Assembly: GCA_050633205.1 (NCBI GenBank)
Contig: JBOEGA010000079.1
Location: 1-33,747, forward strand
DNA: 33,747 nt
DNA from: CBDHHC01 sp050633205
GTDB lineage: Bacteria > Pseudomonadota > Alphaproteobacteria > Rhizobiales > CBDHHC01
Reading direction: 5' to 3'
Shown here: one piece after another, positions 1 through 9,211 of the stretch
How the letters are laid out: every line of letters begins with the position of its first letter
How positions within the stretch are numbered: the stretch's first letter is position 1
Made by a program: the position numbers and the translations under genes
The notes under the pieces: model-generated
Told to the model about the DNA's origin: nothing
What the model saw: the letters and a program-made list of their open reading frames with translations, nothing else
Database searches by the model: none

Positions 1-3000
1 CCCTTACCTTCATGGTTAAACCGATGGAAAAAGCAATCCAGAGGGAGCTGGATAATGTAACAGTGAGAATATCAGATACCGTTATACAAAAGGCGGAAAA
101 CGGATTTGGAGTTGTATTTCGATTAAAAGGACTTCAGCTTTTTAATTCTGAGGGTGCCCCAATAGCACAAACCCCCTCCGCAGCTATCGGAATAAGCACC
201 TGGGGATTGCTGGCAGGAAAAATTGCACCAAGCAGTGTAAACTTTATCGGACCTGAACTCATTCTTGAGGAAAGCAGCGACGGGAATATTGGACTTGCCT
301 TTTCCCAGAAAGGCTCAAAGAATTACAACAAAAACCCTGATAATAGTAGCACAGTTTCACCCGAGACATCATCAAGTCTGAGCAACCGTCTTGGCAATAC
401 ATTTGCGGCAGCACAGGCACAGCAGACTGATATCGTTCAGACACTTTATAACCTTATAAAAAATGCCCGTGACGGAAAAGGGTCTACTTCATACCTTTCT
501 CAGTTCGGTGTCAGAAATGCTGCCTTTCTTTTGAGAACGCCAAAAGGTGAAACTCAGTTCAGAGTGCCAAATATTCAGATTAATTTTCAGCACAAAAGTA
601 ATACCAGCATAATCAGCGGCCGGGCAAAAGTAACACCCAATACAGGAAAATGGGATCTGAGCTTTAAAACTGAACTAAATCCAAACTCCCAGCAAATATC
701 CCTCATAGTCAACGCAAACAACCTTGCTCCAAGCGCTTTTGAAAATATTTTTCCAAATATGAAAGCTCTTCAGGCATTCAGAATGCCTTTAAACGGAAGT
801 ATTCGCTTTGACCTGTCCAGGTCAGGAGAACTTCTGAGTGCAAGGTCTAACCTGAAACTCAGTAAAGGTGTTCTTCATTTCAGTGAGGACAGCAAGCGCG
901 ATCTGAGCATAGACCGGGGCAACCTGCGCTTTAAATATGACAAGGAAAACGCCCATATTCAGGTACTCAAATCATCTTTGCACTGGGGCGGAAGCCATGC
1001 AGTATTCTCCGGTGGTATTCAGCATGGCACAGACGATAATGGTATTAATTACTGGCAATTCCTGTTCCAGACAGAAGAAGCTGCTATCGAAACGCAGGAA
1101 TTTGGCATCGGCAAACGCAAAATTGATAACTGGTCAGCCCGTGGATTTATAGTCCCCTCACAAAAACGTATAAACCTTGCCCAGCTGCTTATTCAATCAG
1201 GCAAAAGTTACCTGGACTTCTCCGGAGATATTATTGATGCTCCGGGGTCTCCCAGAATTCTGCTGAATGGCAAGGTAAGTCCTATGGAGATGTCCTTATT
1301 CAAGCAGTTGTGGCCCAGATTGGCAGCACCCGGTGCCCGCGACTGGATCGGGAAACGGGTCACGAAAGGTTATATTACAGGCGGCAATATTAAAGTATCG
1401 ATTGCTGGAGGCATGTTAAAAAAGCTGTCTGAACGAACTGCTGATATCGATGATAATGCGTTTAATTTTGAACTCGGCATCCGTGACCTTGAAACATATT
1501 ACGTAACTGACCTCCCCCCTATTCAGGCAAGTACGGCGGTAGCACGTTTCTCTGGACGAAAATTTGCGATCACTGTACCTAACGGGACAATAGGACTTCC
1601 TTCAGGCCAGAACATCAATATCACCAATGGTGTATTTGACATTCCTGACCTGAGAACAGAGGTTCAGACAGGCAATATATCATTTGATACAGGCGGCGAC
1701 GTTCAGCCTTTACTGGAATTTCTCGATCTCCCAAGCCTTGGCTACCTTAAAGAAGCTGACTTTGATAAAAAATCCATATCTGGCTCTATAAAAGGCCGGA
1801 TGGCTTTATCCCTGCCTCTGGTTAAAAATGTAAAATTTAAAGACATGAAAATGGATGGCCAGATTATTTTAAAACAGGCCGCATTTTCAAAGATCGCAAA
1901 AGACCTGAGTGCTGAGAATGGCACAATTACATTCGGCATCTCTGAAAAAGCGATTGATGCTAAAGGCAGGCTCTACCTTAATGGTGTTCCGGTCAATATA
2001 TCCTGGCATCGTATTTTCAGAGGGGCTGCTGATAAACAGCCCGGAGTACGAATTAGTGCAAATCTGAACTCGGAAAAACTGGCCAGACTGAATATTCCGA
2101 TAGATCACTTTATCAAGGGAAATGTACCTACAACTGTTGTTCTTCGGCCTGGAGATAATGGACAACAGGTTATGCAGCTTCAGGCAGATCTTAATAATGC
2201 TGAATTAATCCTTGGCAGGCTCGGCTGGAGTAAACCTCCGGGAAAACGTGCTGCATTGGAAATGCAGGTTAACAGACTGGCAAACGGTAGAACCGACATC
2301 CGTAACTTTAAGATTCTGGGTGATGACATCACAATAAATGGTGAACTTTCTTTAGGAAAAGACGGTAAGCTTGATTATTTCTCATTCCCTGATTTTTCAG
2401 TAAATGTTGTCACTCAACTGGTACTTAAAGGCAGGCGTGACCCTCGGCGTGGCTGGAAAATCAATGTTGACGGCCCAACCTATGACGGCCGACAATTCTT
2501 CAAGTCTATTTTCTCTACTGGCAAGGTTTCCAAAGAGCAGGACGGATCATCAGATAAGTCTGATGTTGAAGTTTCAGTTGCTATTAATACAGTGCTGGGA
2601 TTCTCAAATACAAAGATGCAGAAAGTTCGGGTTTTCCTTCAGCAAAGAGAGGGGCGTTTAAGTGTATTCGAAGCGAGCGGCAATCTGGGTAAGGGAAGAC
2701 TGCTGGCCAAACTAAAATATGCTGATAACGAAGCCAGGATCCTCGAAGCCGAAACCAATGACACTGGATATGCATTCAAAATGATTGGCTTCTACCCCAA
2801 TATTGAAAGCGGTGAAACAGCTATTCGCGTTAACCTCGATGCAGGTGAATCCAAACAATCCGGAACATTATGGACGCGAAATTTCTCTATTCTTGGTGGT
2901 GTTGTCGAGAAAGAACTGTTTTCCGGATCTGCAGAAGATGGCAGCGGTATTGTTGGGCAGGAGCGCGGCTTCAGAAGACGTATTCGCCAGCTGCGCGAAC

Positions 3001-3383
3001 GCATTCCTTTTGATCAGATGAAGGTAAAGTTCTCTACAGGCAAAGGTGTATTTGAGCTGGATGAATCATTTATCAAAGGGCCTTCAATAGGCGTATTCCT
3101 GGATGGTAATATTGACTTTGAAAACAGAAAGATAAACCTGGCAGGAACCTATACACCAATTTATGGCATAAACAGTCTGTTTGGACCTCTTCCATTCATT
3201 GGAGAGAAAGGCGTAATCAGTATTACCTTCGGCATCAGTGGTAACCTTGATCAGCCACAGGTATCAGTCAACCCGGCTTCGATTGTTGGTTTTGGTATAT
3301 TCAACGAATTATTCAAGCACGATACTGGCAGGAAAAGAGAAGACCCGTTTAAGGATAGCGAGATTTTCCCGAATACAAACTAG
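1..3383 (+). CDS. AsmA/YhdP-like envelope protein (DUF3971 / AsmA-like C-terminal), 5' end cut off
   Basis: This is a very large envelope protein of the AsmA/YhdP/TamB-like group, whose members are thought to span the periplasm and move or organise phospholipids. The frame is open to base 1, so the first in-frame ATG at base 12 is probably internal. The expected N-terminal membrane anchor is not present in the window. The 1123 visible residues are rich in alternating beta-strand segments. They end in the pattern typical of the family: a PIYGINSLFGPLPFIGEKG stretch, then a G-N-L-D-Q-P-Q-V-S-V-N-P motif and a short tail. No catalytic motif is expected or seen. It converges on the DUF1489 gene with 28 bp between stop codons. 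Family membership is fairly sure. The specific function is inferred from the family only. Confidence 0.85.
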   Translation, partial: LTFMVKPMEKAIQRELDNVTVRISDTVIQKAENGFGVVFRLKGLQLFNSEGAPIAQTPSAAIGISTWGLLAGKIAPSSVNFIGPELILEESSDGNIGLAFSQKGSKNYNKNPDNSSTVSPETSSSLSNRLGNTFAAAQAQQTDIVQTLYNLIKNARDGKGSTSYLSQFGVRNAAFLLRTPKGETQFRVPNIQINFQHKSNTSIISGRAKVTPNTGKWDLSFKTELNPNSQQISLIVNANNLAPSAFENIFPNMKALQAFRMPLNGSIRFDLSRSGELLSARSNLKLSKGVLHFSEDSKRDLSIDRGNLRFKYDKENAHIQVLKSSLHWGGSHAVFSGGIQHGTDDNGINYWQFLFQTEEAAIETQEFGIGKRKIDNWSARGFIVPSQKRINLAQLLIQSGKSYLDFSGDIIDAPGSPRILLNGKVSPMEMSLFKQLWPRLAAPGARDWIGKRVTKGYITGGNIKVSIAGGMLKKLSERTADIDDNAFNFELGIRDLETYYVTDLPPIQASTAVARFSGRKFAITVPNGTIGLPSGQNINITNGVFDIPDLRTEVQTGNISFDTGGDVQPLLEFLDLPSLGYLKEADFDKKSISGSIKGRMALSLPLVKNVKFKDMKMDGQIILKQAAFSKIAKDLSAENGTITFGISEKAIDAKGRLYLNGVPVNISWHRIFRGAADKQPGVRISANLNSEKLARLNIPIDHFIKGNVPTTVVLRPGDNGQQVMQLQADLNNAELILGRLGWSKPPGKRAALEMQVNRLANGRTDIRNFKILGDDITINGELSLGKDGKLDYFSFPDFSVNVVTQLVLKGRRDPRRGWKINVDGPTYDGRQFFKSIFSTGKVSKEQDGSSDKSDVEVSVAINTVLGFSNTKMQKVRVFLQQREGRLSVFEASGNLGKGRLLAKLKYADNEARILEAETNDTGYAFKMIGFYPNIESGETAIRVNLDAGESKQSGTLWTRNFSILGGVVEKELFSGSAEDGSGIVGQERGFRRRIRQLRERIPFDQMKVKFSTGKGVFELDESFIKGPSIGVFLDGNIDFENRKINLAGTYTPIYGINSLFGPLPFIGEKGVISITFGISGNLDQPQVSVNPASIVGFGIFNELFKHDTGRKREDPFKDSEIFPNTN

Positions 3384-3403
3384 ACTGGCCTCTTGCGCAT
3401 TAA

Positions 3404-3428
3404 AACCGGGGTTATAACAACCCCAGTT
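3404..3428 (-). terminator. Rho-independent terminator overlapping the DUF1489 stop codon
   Basis: A GGGGTT/AACCCC stem with a five-base loop is extended by AAC/GTT beyond one mismatch. On the minus strand it is followed by TTTTAA, the expected order for termination of the DUF1489 transcript. The TAA stop codon of that gene (3414-3412) lies at the loop/stem junction. There is no U tract in the plus direction, so it should not serve the AsmA-like gene equally well. Confidence 0.6.
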
Positions 3429-3846
3429 CCGAAAGCTCTGAAAGCATTTTAGGATCAATTTTGTCTGTAACAACAGATTGAGAAAGGTCGGACGGGGCAT
3501 CTTCGACCGGAAGATATCTCCAGCCCTGAAAAGCCTTTCTTGGTTGTACGGCAGTTAAAACAAGCTCAGGCTTCAGGACCAGCTCGCACCGTTTGACACC
3601 TTCATCATCAGTAAAATCAACCACATCAATCAGAAGCTGCCTGGCCTGAATACTACCTTTCATTACCCAGTATAAAGAACCGCCATTCAGCAATTCATCA
3701 CGCCTTTTCGGTGACATACGGGTAATATGGGAAACACGAGGCGCTATGCCGCTATCCTTTGCAGCTTTTATCCGCCGGGCAATAAACTCACCCAGAACAG
3801 AAGGTGTTTCCACTCCCACACATAATTTCACGAGATTCACGGTCAT
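3412..3846 (-). CDS. DUF1489 family protein
   Basis: This small soluble protein of about 144 residues begins MTVNLVKLCVGVETPSVLGE, which matches my recollection of the DUF1489 family, a conserved alphaproteobacterial family of unknown function. Features include an R-x-S-H-x-T-R-M-x-P-K-R motif near residue 40 and a W-R-Y-L motif near the C terminus. There is no signal peptide or membrane segment. An in-frame TTG three codons upstream (3855) is an alternative start. I prefer the ATG at 3846 because the conserved sequence begins directly after it, although no strong ribosome binding site precedes either codon. The stop codon lies within a terminator hairpin. I know of no established biochemical role. 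Confidence 0.8.
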   Translation of the reverse strand: MTVNLVKLCVGVETPSVLGEFIARRIKAAKDSGIAPRVSHITRMSPKRRDELLNGGSLYWVMKGSIQARQLLIDVVDFTDDEGVKRCELVLKPELVLTAVQPRKAFQGWRYLPVEDAPSDLSQSVVTDKIDPKMLSELSELGLL

Positions 3847-4014
3847 ATTAAGCAATTCTGCCTGTATTCATTTCATATGGTGTGTTGAACTTATACTGAA
3901 GCGTTGCCAAAGAGTATCGGGATAATGTTACGACAAAATCGCTACATTGATATTTTGACCTTCCTGTGCAACAAGTCTACGGGCAGGATCTATTAATTTA
4001 GTCCGCGCCTGTCT

Positions 4015-4042
4015 CTGACATTTATGAATTGTACATTATAAG
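4015..4042 (+). promoter_or_regulatory. Sigma70-type promoter of the cyclase gene
   Basis: CTGACA (4015-4020), a 16-base spacer and TATAAG (4037-4042) form a good vegetative promoter about 34 bases upstream of the cyclase start. The rest of the 229-base gap between the DUF1489 start and the cyclase shows no further gene. Confidence 0.5.
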
Positions 4043-4075
4043 ATACGGCCGTCCACCCCAGAAAAAGAGAAAATT

Positions 4076-4852
4076 TTGTCAAATCTTTTATATAGTTTTG
4101 TTAATAGCAGCCCTGAACAGTTGTTCCCATTTCTGGTTGTCGTAATCTCAGTAATAATTCTGGCTATTTTTGCTCTGCGTATTAATGAGCAATTTTCTCA
4201 GGCTGGATCTGGTTTGACCGATGCTCCTGATACAATTTCCCAGAAACCGACTAAAACCTCCATTGCTGGTGAAAAAAAGGTTGCGGCTGTACTTTTCATT
4301 GATCTGCGTGGATTTCACAGAATAACTCAGGATAAAGGACCTCAGGAAACCGTTGTTATCCTAAACAGTTTTTTTGAATCCGTCGGTACTGCCGTAATAT
4401 CTGAAGGCGGCGAAATCGACAATTATATGGGTGATGGGCTGCTTGTTGTCTTCGGTAAAGAGGCCAACCCTGCTTCCGGGTGCAAACAGGCACTAAATGC
4501 TATTCGCAAGACCCGTCAGGCAATTAGAAAGCTGAACAAAAAATTGGCTAAACAACTCGGAGGACCTATTAAAGCAGGTATCGGCCTGCACGTTGGCCCG
4601 CTCTTGGTTGGGCGCCTGGGACATAGTCATTCCGTAGCAGACAGGGTCATTGGCCCGGCAGTCAACTTCGCTATAAAACTTGAAGAACTTACAAAACAAA
4701 AAGAATCTGAAGTAATCATTTCAATGGATGCCATTCGTTGTGCTGAAATAAACGAAGAAGACCTCAGGTCGGAATTTGTGGTTTTAAGAGATAACAACAT
4801 TCCGGTTGAAGTCGTTTCATTTCCTGCTAATGAGGATCTTCCTGCTGTGTAA
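4076..4852 (+). CDS. Membrane-anchored class III adenylate/guanylate cyclase
   Basis: The 258-residue protein makes a cyclic nucleotide (probably cAMP) from a nucleoside triphosphate at the inner membrane. One hydrophobic segment (about residues 16-34) is followed by a short linker and a class III cyclase domain from about residue 66 to 240. The two metal-binding aspartates are visible as D76 in FIDLRGF and D120 in NYMGDGLLVVFG. A G-I-G-L-H-V-G-P-L-L-V-G motif further on is also typical of the domain. The start is a TTG: the next methionine is M118, inside the catalytic core, so no ATG start is possible. No HAMP, PAS or other sensor domain is present, so input would have to come through the membrane helix or a partner. 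Its last 26 bases overlap the end of the convergent histidine kinase gene. Confidence 0.9.
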   Translation: MSNLLYSFVNSSPEQLFPFLVVVISVIILAIFALRINEQFSQAGSGLTDAPDTISQKPTKTSIAGEKKVAAVLFIDLRGFHRITQDKGPQETVVILNSFFESVGTAVISEGGEIDNYMGDGLLVVFGKEANPASGCKQALNAIRKTRQAIRKLNKKLAKQLGGPIKAGIGLHVGPLLVGRLGHSHSVADRVIGPAVNFAIKLEELTKQKESEVIISMDAIRCAEINEEDLRSEFVVLRDNNIPVEVVSFPANEDLPAV

Positions 4853-6911
4853 TAGGCAGGGAAACTTTAAATGTACTACCCTTCCCTTTTGTGGAGCTCA
4901 GGCTTATATTACCTCCATGCTCCTCTATCAGCATTTTACTAAGGTTCAAACCTATCCCTGTCCCGGCAATGCCTGTTGATGTGCTTGCTCTGAAAAACCT
5001 TGAGAACATTTTTGGCAGTTCACCTTCATCTATTCCCAAACCATAGTCTGTAACCTGAATAACAACTTCCTCATTTTCCTGCATAGCTTCAACGAGTACA
5101 TCATCTGCATCAGGAGAGTATTTAACTGCATTAGAAAGAAGATTTGTCAGGACCTGTTCCAAAGCCGAGGGGTCAGCATATAATGTTTCAGGCAGATCAC
5201 CTGTTTCAATTTTAATATTGTGAGAAGGTGTGAGTTCACTCTGATTACTACAGCATTCTTGTATGATAGCCCTGATATCACAGGGTTCAGGAGAAATTTG
5301 AAGTTTTCCATTTTCCATACGGGCTACAGCTAAAGTGCTTTCCATGAGACCTGTCATGTGCTTTACTGCTGTTCTGATTTTAGTACCCAGCTCTGTAAGT
5401 CTCTCTGGTTTTATATTATCAACCCTTCGAAGAATTTTCTGTGTAATTGTATCTATTACAGCCAGTGGCGTACGAAATTCATGAGATGCCATGGATACAA
5501 AACTTCTTTGCAGATCATTCAGATCTTTCTGCGCCTGTAGCGCCTGCTCCAGTTGAGCTGCCTGTTCTTCAATAATCTCGGTACGAGACGCTATGCGTTC
5601 TTCAAGATGATCCCGATATTGCTCCAGTTCTGAATTAGCGTGTTTGAGTTCTTCATTAAGAACTTCGGTTTCATGAGAACGGCAGACCAGATCTTGTTCC
5701 AGCTTTCTTTTTTCCATAGCTGCAGTATGAAAGCTCTCCAGGGCTGTCGAAATTTCCTGAACCTCATATATACCTGTTTTAATTTTTGAAACTTCACTAA
5801 AGTCGTTTTCACTGACTTTCATCAAGTTATTTGTAACAGAAGCCAGTGGTTGCGATAGGAAACGCATAAGAAAACTGCCGGCAGCAAGTGATATAAATAA
5901 AATAAGAATGCCAACAGAAACAAGCTTCCTCTGCAATCCGTGCAGGGTTGAGAAAACTTCCCTGTCATTCTGTTTTATCATCAACTTATATTGCTTGTTT
6001 CCCAAATGAATTTCTTTGGCCTGAGTATGGTACGAAATACCTTCAAACACGATAGGTTGTACGGTTTTAGTTACCCTGAGCTTTTGAAGCAATGTATACT
6101 GAACAGACAGCAGTTTTTCGATACCTCTTTGACTTATACCATTCCAGGCCAGAGGACTGCCATTTTTATGGCTTAACAGGATAGCACCCGTTTCTCCCAG
6201 GACACCGGCTTTACTCAGAAGTTTTTCCAGATACTGGAGAGGAGTAGTAGTAACTATATAACCGGCTTTTTTATTTTTTATATATACTGCTGATGCTACC
6301 ACAAAGCTCCAGTGTAAATCGGACTGTTTATATATAGTTGCTGATACATTTTTACTCTCATCAAGTATATTTGTCGCATGCACAATAGCTTTTATCTTCG
6401 GCGATGCATTTTGCTGTTTATACAGGTTTCTGGAAAACTCTTCTTCCTTCTGATAAGAATAAAATACCTGACCATCATTAGAAAGCAGGGTAATGTCAGA
6501 GAAAAAAGATGTGCCAAGATACTTTCTGATCTGCTGATGATGGGCTTCATGCATAAATTCATAAAGTTCAACCCCATCCCTCATAAGGATAGAGTTGCGA
6601 TCCTTTTGGGCAGATTGATAAATGTCCCTAATTCTATCGACTTTACTCGTCTCAAATCCATGCTTGAGGTCAACGAATGCCTTGAGAATCATATAGTCGT
6701 CGGAGAGAGCAGAAGTCAGCAATAAATTACGTTCGTGAAAATCATACAACACTCGCTCGTTTAAATTCAGGACAGCGTTAAACTTTTCATTTAACTCTGT
6801 GAGTGTATTTTTACGCAATGAAACCAGAAGTAAGGAAATAAATACTGTAAAAGATGCGATCAATGTAAGACTGAGAAGTCCCACAAACACCGATGATATC
6901 CTTACCTTCAT
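4827..6911 (-). CDS. Hybrid-free membrane sensor histidine kinase
   Basis: The 694-residue inner-membrane sensor kinase autophosphorylates on histidine and passes the phosphate to a response regulator. Domains in order are: membrane segment at about 7-31; a large periplasmic sensing region at about 33-328 (PAS/Cache-like by size and position, not recognised in detail); second membrane segment at about 330-350; HAMP at about 350-402; a coiled coil at about 405-470; HisKA with H477 in SMASHEFRTPL; and a HATPase domain with the N-box NLLSNAVKYSP, the G1 motif DYGLGID and the G2 motif GTGIGLNLSK. There is no receiver domain and no response regulator gene beside it, so its partner must be encoded elsewhere. 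A TATAAT-like -10 lies at 6975-6970, with only a weak -35. The gene converges with and overlaps the cyclase by 26 bases. Confidence 0.92.
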   Translation of the reverse strand: MKVRISSVFVGLLSLTLIASFTVFISLLLVSLRKNTLTELNEKFNAVLNLNERVLYDFHERNLLLTSALSDDYMILKAFVDLKHGFETSKVDRIRDIYQSAQKDRNSILMRDGVELYEFMHEAHHQQIRKYLGTSFFSDITLLSNDGQVFYSYQKEEEFSRNLYKQQNASPKIKAIVHATNILDESKNVSATIYKQSDLHWSFVVASAVYIKNKKAGYIVTTTPLQYLEKLLSKAGVLGETGAILLSHKNGSPLAWNGISQRGIEKLLSVQYTLLQKLRVTKTVQPIVFEGISYHTQAKEIHLGNKQYKLMIKQNDREVFSTLHGLQRKLVSVGILILFISLAAGSFLMRFLSQPLASVTNNLMKVSENDFSEVSKIKTGIYEVQEISTALESFHTAAMEKRKLEQDLVCRSHETEVLNEELKHANSELEQYRDHLEERIASRTEIIEEQAAQLEQALQAQKDLNDLQRSFVSMASHEFRTPLAVIDTITQKILRRVDNIKPERLTELGTKIRTAVKHMTGLMESTLAVARMENGKLQISPEPCDIRAIIQECCSNQSELTPSHNIKIETGDLPETLYADPSALEQVLTNLLSNAVKYSPDADDVLVEAMQENEEVVIQVTDYGLGIDEGELPKMFSRFFRASTSTGIAGTGIGLNLSKMLIEEHGGNISLSSTKGKGSTFKVSLPITQQEDPH

Positions 6912-7009
6912 TACAGCCGGGCTTCCATATTACCACCAATCATCAATAAAAGGTTATCCCTCTGATTTCATTATAAATGAGCTCAGTTAAATAATAGTAT
7001 TTTGGTGGA

Positions 7010-7738
7010 TTATGATGTTTGGGATTTCAGATATCCAAGCAAGCGACTTCTGGTTTCAGGCAGTGTCTGGTTCCTCACCTGCAAAATATACTTTTCCAGA
7101 AAATAACCGGTGAGCTGAAAGCCCAGGTTAATCTCTTCCAATGCTCCCTCATCACCAGCCCCATCTCTCAGAAAATCGGGTATACGCAACAGCTTGTCTT
7201 TATAAGGTTCTCCTGCCACTTCTGAAACAGCCTTACCGGATTTAGGAGAAACATAAATCAGATTTTCTTTACTGCCCGTTGCAGCGCATTCAGATAAATC
7301 AAGCTGAAAACCCAGTTCATTGAGCAGCTCCATTTCCCAGCGAATTAATAGAGGAGGCCAGATTTCTCTATTCTCAATATATTGCAAAATTAACAGACAT
7401 GCTTCAAAGAGGCCTGGATGAGGGTCACGTTCAGGAAGATATCTGGCCAGCGTACACAAACTACTGATACCAGCCAGAGCTGCCCTGTCCTCCATAAGAA
7501 CCGCGGCATGGGCCTGAATAAGTTCAATCGTATAAAATCCGAGATGCTCGACAAGGCGAGCCTTCCAGACTGCAGATACATGATTGCCGGGCTGCAGCAT
7601 CGGGCGGTTCTTTTTTGACCGTCCTCCTCTTACCATACCGGCATGGCGACCGTGATTTTCAGTCAGCAACTCAACGACGACATTATTTTCGCCGTGAGGT
7701 TTTGCTGAAAGAATTATTGCCTGATCCTGCCATTCCAA
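7010..7738 (-). CDS. recO: DNA repair protein RecO
   Basis: The 242-residue protein is the single-strand annealing and RecA-loading accessory factor of the RecFOR pathway. The N-terminal OB fold begins MEWQDQAIILSAKPHGENN, followed by the G-G-R-S-K-K-N-R and L-Q-P-G-N motifs. An alpha-helical domain makes up the rest. The zinc-finger cysteines found in some RecO proteins are not present: only C-A-A-T-G follows the L-D-L-S motif, and no partner CxxC is seen. The start lies 24 bp after the ntrC stop, so it is probably the last gene of the dusB-ntrB-ntrC transcript. In many alphaproteobacteria recO instead follows era, so this placement is less common. Confidence 0.92.
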   Translation of the reverse strand: MEWQDQAIILSAKPHGENNVVVELLTENHGRHAGMVRGGRSKKNRPMLQPGNHVSAVWKARLVEHLGFYTIELIQAHAAVLMEDRAALAGISSLCTLARYLPERDPHPGLFEACLLILQYIENREIWPPLLIRWEMELLNELGFQLDLSECAATGSKENLIYVSPKSGKAVSEVAGEPYKDKLLRIPDFLRDGAGDEGALEEINLGFQLTGYFLEKYILQVRNQTLPETRSRLLGYLKSQTS

Positions 7739-7762
7739 AGTGATTAGCCTTCAATTGAACAA

Positions 7763-9202
7763 TTAGTTTGAAGACCTTATCACCTGAATATCCAAATCTC
7801 TAATTTTTTTACGCAGCGTATTTCGGTTTAAACCTAACAGTTCAGCAGCACGTATCTGGTTACCACCTGTGGCGGCAAGTGCTGAAGAGATTAATGGATA
7901 TTCAATTTTCTTCAGAATCCGGTTGTACAATCCTGCTGGTGGTAGCTGCATTCCGAAACCCGCGAAATAGTCGTTAAGGTAATGCTCAACGGCTTCACCA
8001 ATATCAAGCCCGCTGCTGTCAGCTTCTTCAAAGCTGTGATTCTTGGTAACACTAAGCTCATTCTCGATAAGATCCGCGGTTATCGTATCCTGCACATACA
8101 AGGCACATAGCCGTCTTACCAGATTTTCTAGCTCACGCACGTTCCCCGGCCACTGATACTGCTTCAGACGATCATAGGCACCTGCCTCAAGAGACTTGTC
8201 CGGCAAGCCTTCCTTGACACCTTCTGACAGAAAATGACGAACAAGATCGGGGATGTCCTCCAGTCTTTCTCTTAATGGAGGCAGCCGGATTGGAACCACA
8301 TTAATACGGTAATACAAATCCTCACGGAACATTCCCTGCTGTATCTGCTGCATAAGATCTCTGTTAGTTGCAGCAACGATACGAACATCAGTTTTAATCG
8401 GAGTTCTGCCCCCGACAGTTGTATATTCACCTTCCTGAAGAACACGAAGAAGCCGGGTTTGGGCATCCATTGGCATATCACCGATTTCATCCAGAAACAG
8501 CGTACCACCTTCTGCCTGTTCAAAGCGACCCGAAGCTCTGTTCTGGGCGCCGGTAAATGCACCTTTTTCATGACCAAAAAGTTCAGATTCAATAAGATCT
8601 TTTGGTATAGCCGCCATATTAACAGCAACAAACGGACCGTGACGACGTTTGCCATATTCATGAAGTGCTTTTGCAACCAGCTCCTTACCTGTACCGGATT
8701 CGCCCGTCACCATAACAGTCAGTTCGGTCTGCATCAGCCGCGCAAGAATTCGATAGATTTCCTGCATGGCAGGAGATCGCCCGATAAGAGGCATCCTCTC
8801 AACTTCCGGAACATGGTCTGTACGTGCGTTTTGCCGAGGCTCCGACAAAGCTCTGCCAACGACTGATACAACCTCTGTCAGATCAAACGGTTTGGGCAGA
8901 TATTCATAAGCCCCTTTTTCAGCTGCCGTGATTGCTGTCATGAGCGTGTTTTGCGCGCTCATCACAACAATCGGCAACTCTGGCCTAAGCTTTTTTACTT
9001 TTGGAAGAAGGTCAAATGCATTTTCATCAGGCATTACGACATCAGTAATGACCAGATCACCTTCCCCCTGCGATACCCATTTCCATAAAGTAGCAGCATT
9101 TCCCGTTGCTCTTGGAGAGTATCCGGCGCGAGCTAACGCCTGGTTAAGCACCGTGCGAATTGCAGCATCATCATCTGCGATAAGAATATTGCCCCTTGCC
9201 AT
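7763..9202 (-). CDS. ntrC: Nitrogen regulation response regulator NtrC (sigma54 activator)
   Basis: The 479-residue cytoplasmic transcription activator responds to nitrogen status. An N-terminal receiver carries the acidic pocket DDD at 10-12 and phospho-acceptor D54. A central AAA+ domain has the Walker A motif GESGTGKE (167-174) and the sigma54-contact loop GAFTGA (214-219). A C-terminal Fis-type helix-turn-helix ends the protein (RAAELLGLNRNTLRKKIRDL). An AGGAG ribosome binding site lies 7 bases before the ATG. The gene begins 9 bp after ntrB, its cognate kinase. All key residues for phosphorylation, ATP hydrolysis and sigma54 interaction are present, so it should be functional. Confidence 0.96.
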   Translation of the reverse strand: MARGNILIADDDAAIRTVLNQALARAGYSPRATGNAATLWKWVSQGEGDLVITDVVMPDENAFDLLPKVKKLRPELPIVVMSAQNTLMTAITAAEKGAYEYLPKPFDLTEVVSVVGRALSEPRQNARTDHVPEVERMPLIGRSPAMQEIYRILARLMQTELTVMVTGESGTGKELVAKALHEYGKRRHGPFVAVNMAAIPKDLIESELFGHEKGAFTGAQNRASGRFEQAEGGTLFLDEIGDMPMDAQTRLLRVLQEGEYTTVGGRTPIKTDVRIVAATNRDLMQQIQQGMFREDLYYRINVVPIRLPPLRERLEDIPDLVRHFLSEGVKEGLPDKSLEAGAYDRLKQYQWPGNVRELENLVRRLCALYVQDTITADLIENELSVTKNHSFEEADSSGLDIGEAVEHYLNDYFAGFGMQLPPAGLYNRILKKIEYPLISSALAATGGNQIRAAELLGLNRNTLRKKIRDLDIQVIRSSN

Positions 9203-9211
9203 ATTACACTC

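Noticed and set aside
4857..4890. AGGGAA/TTCCCT hairpin followed by TTT after the cyclase stop codon
   Set aside because: The stem is short, the loop is about 20 bases and it lies in the kinase coding end. Too weak to annotate as a terminator.
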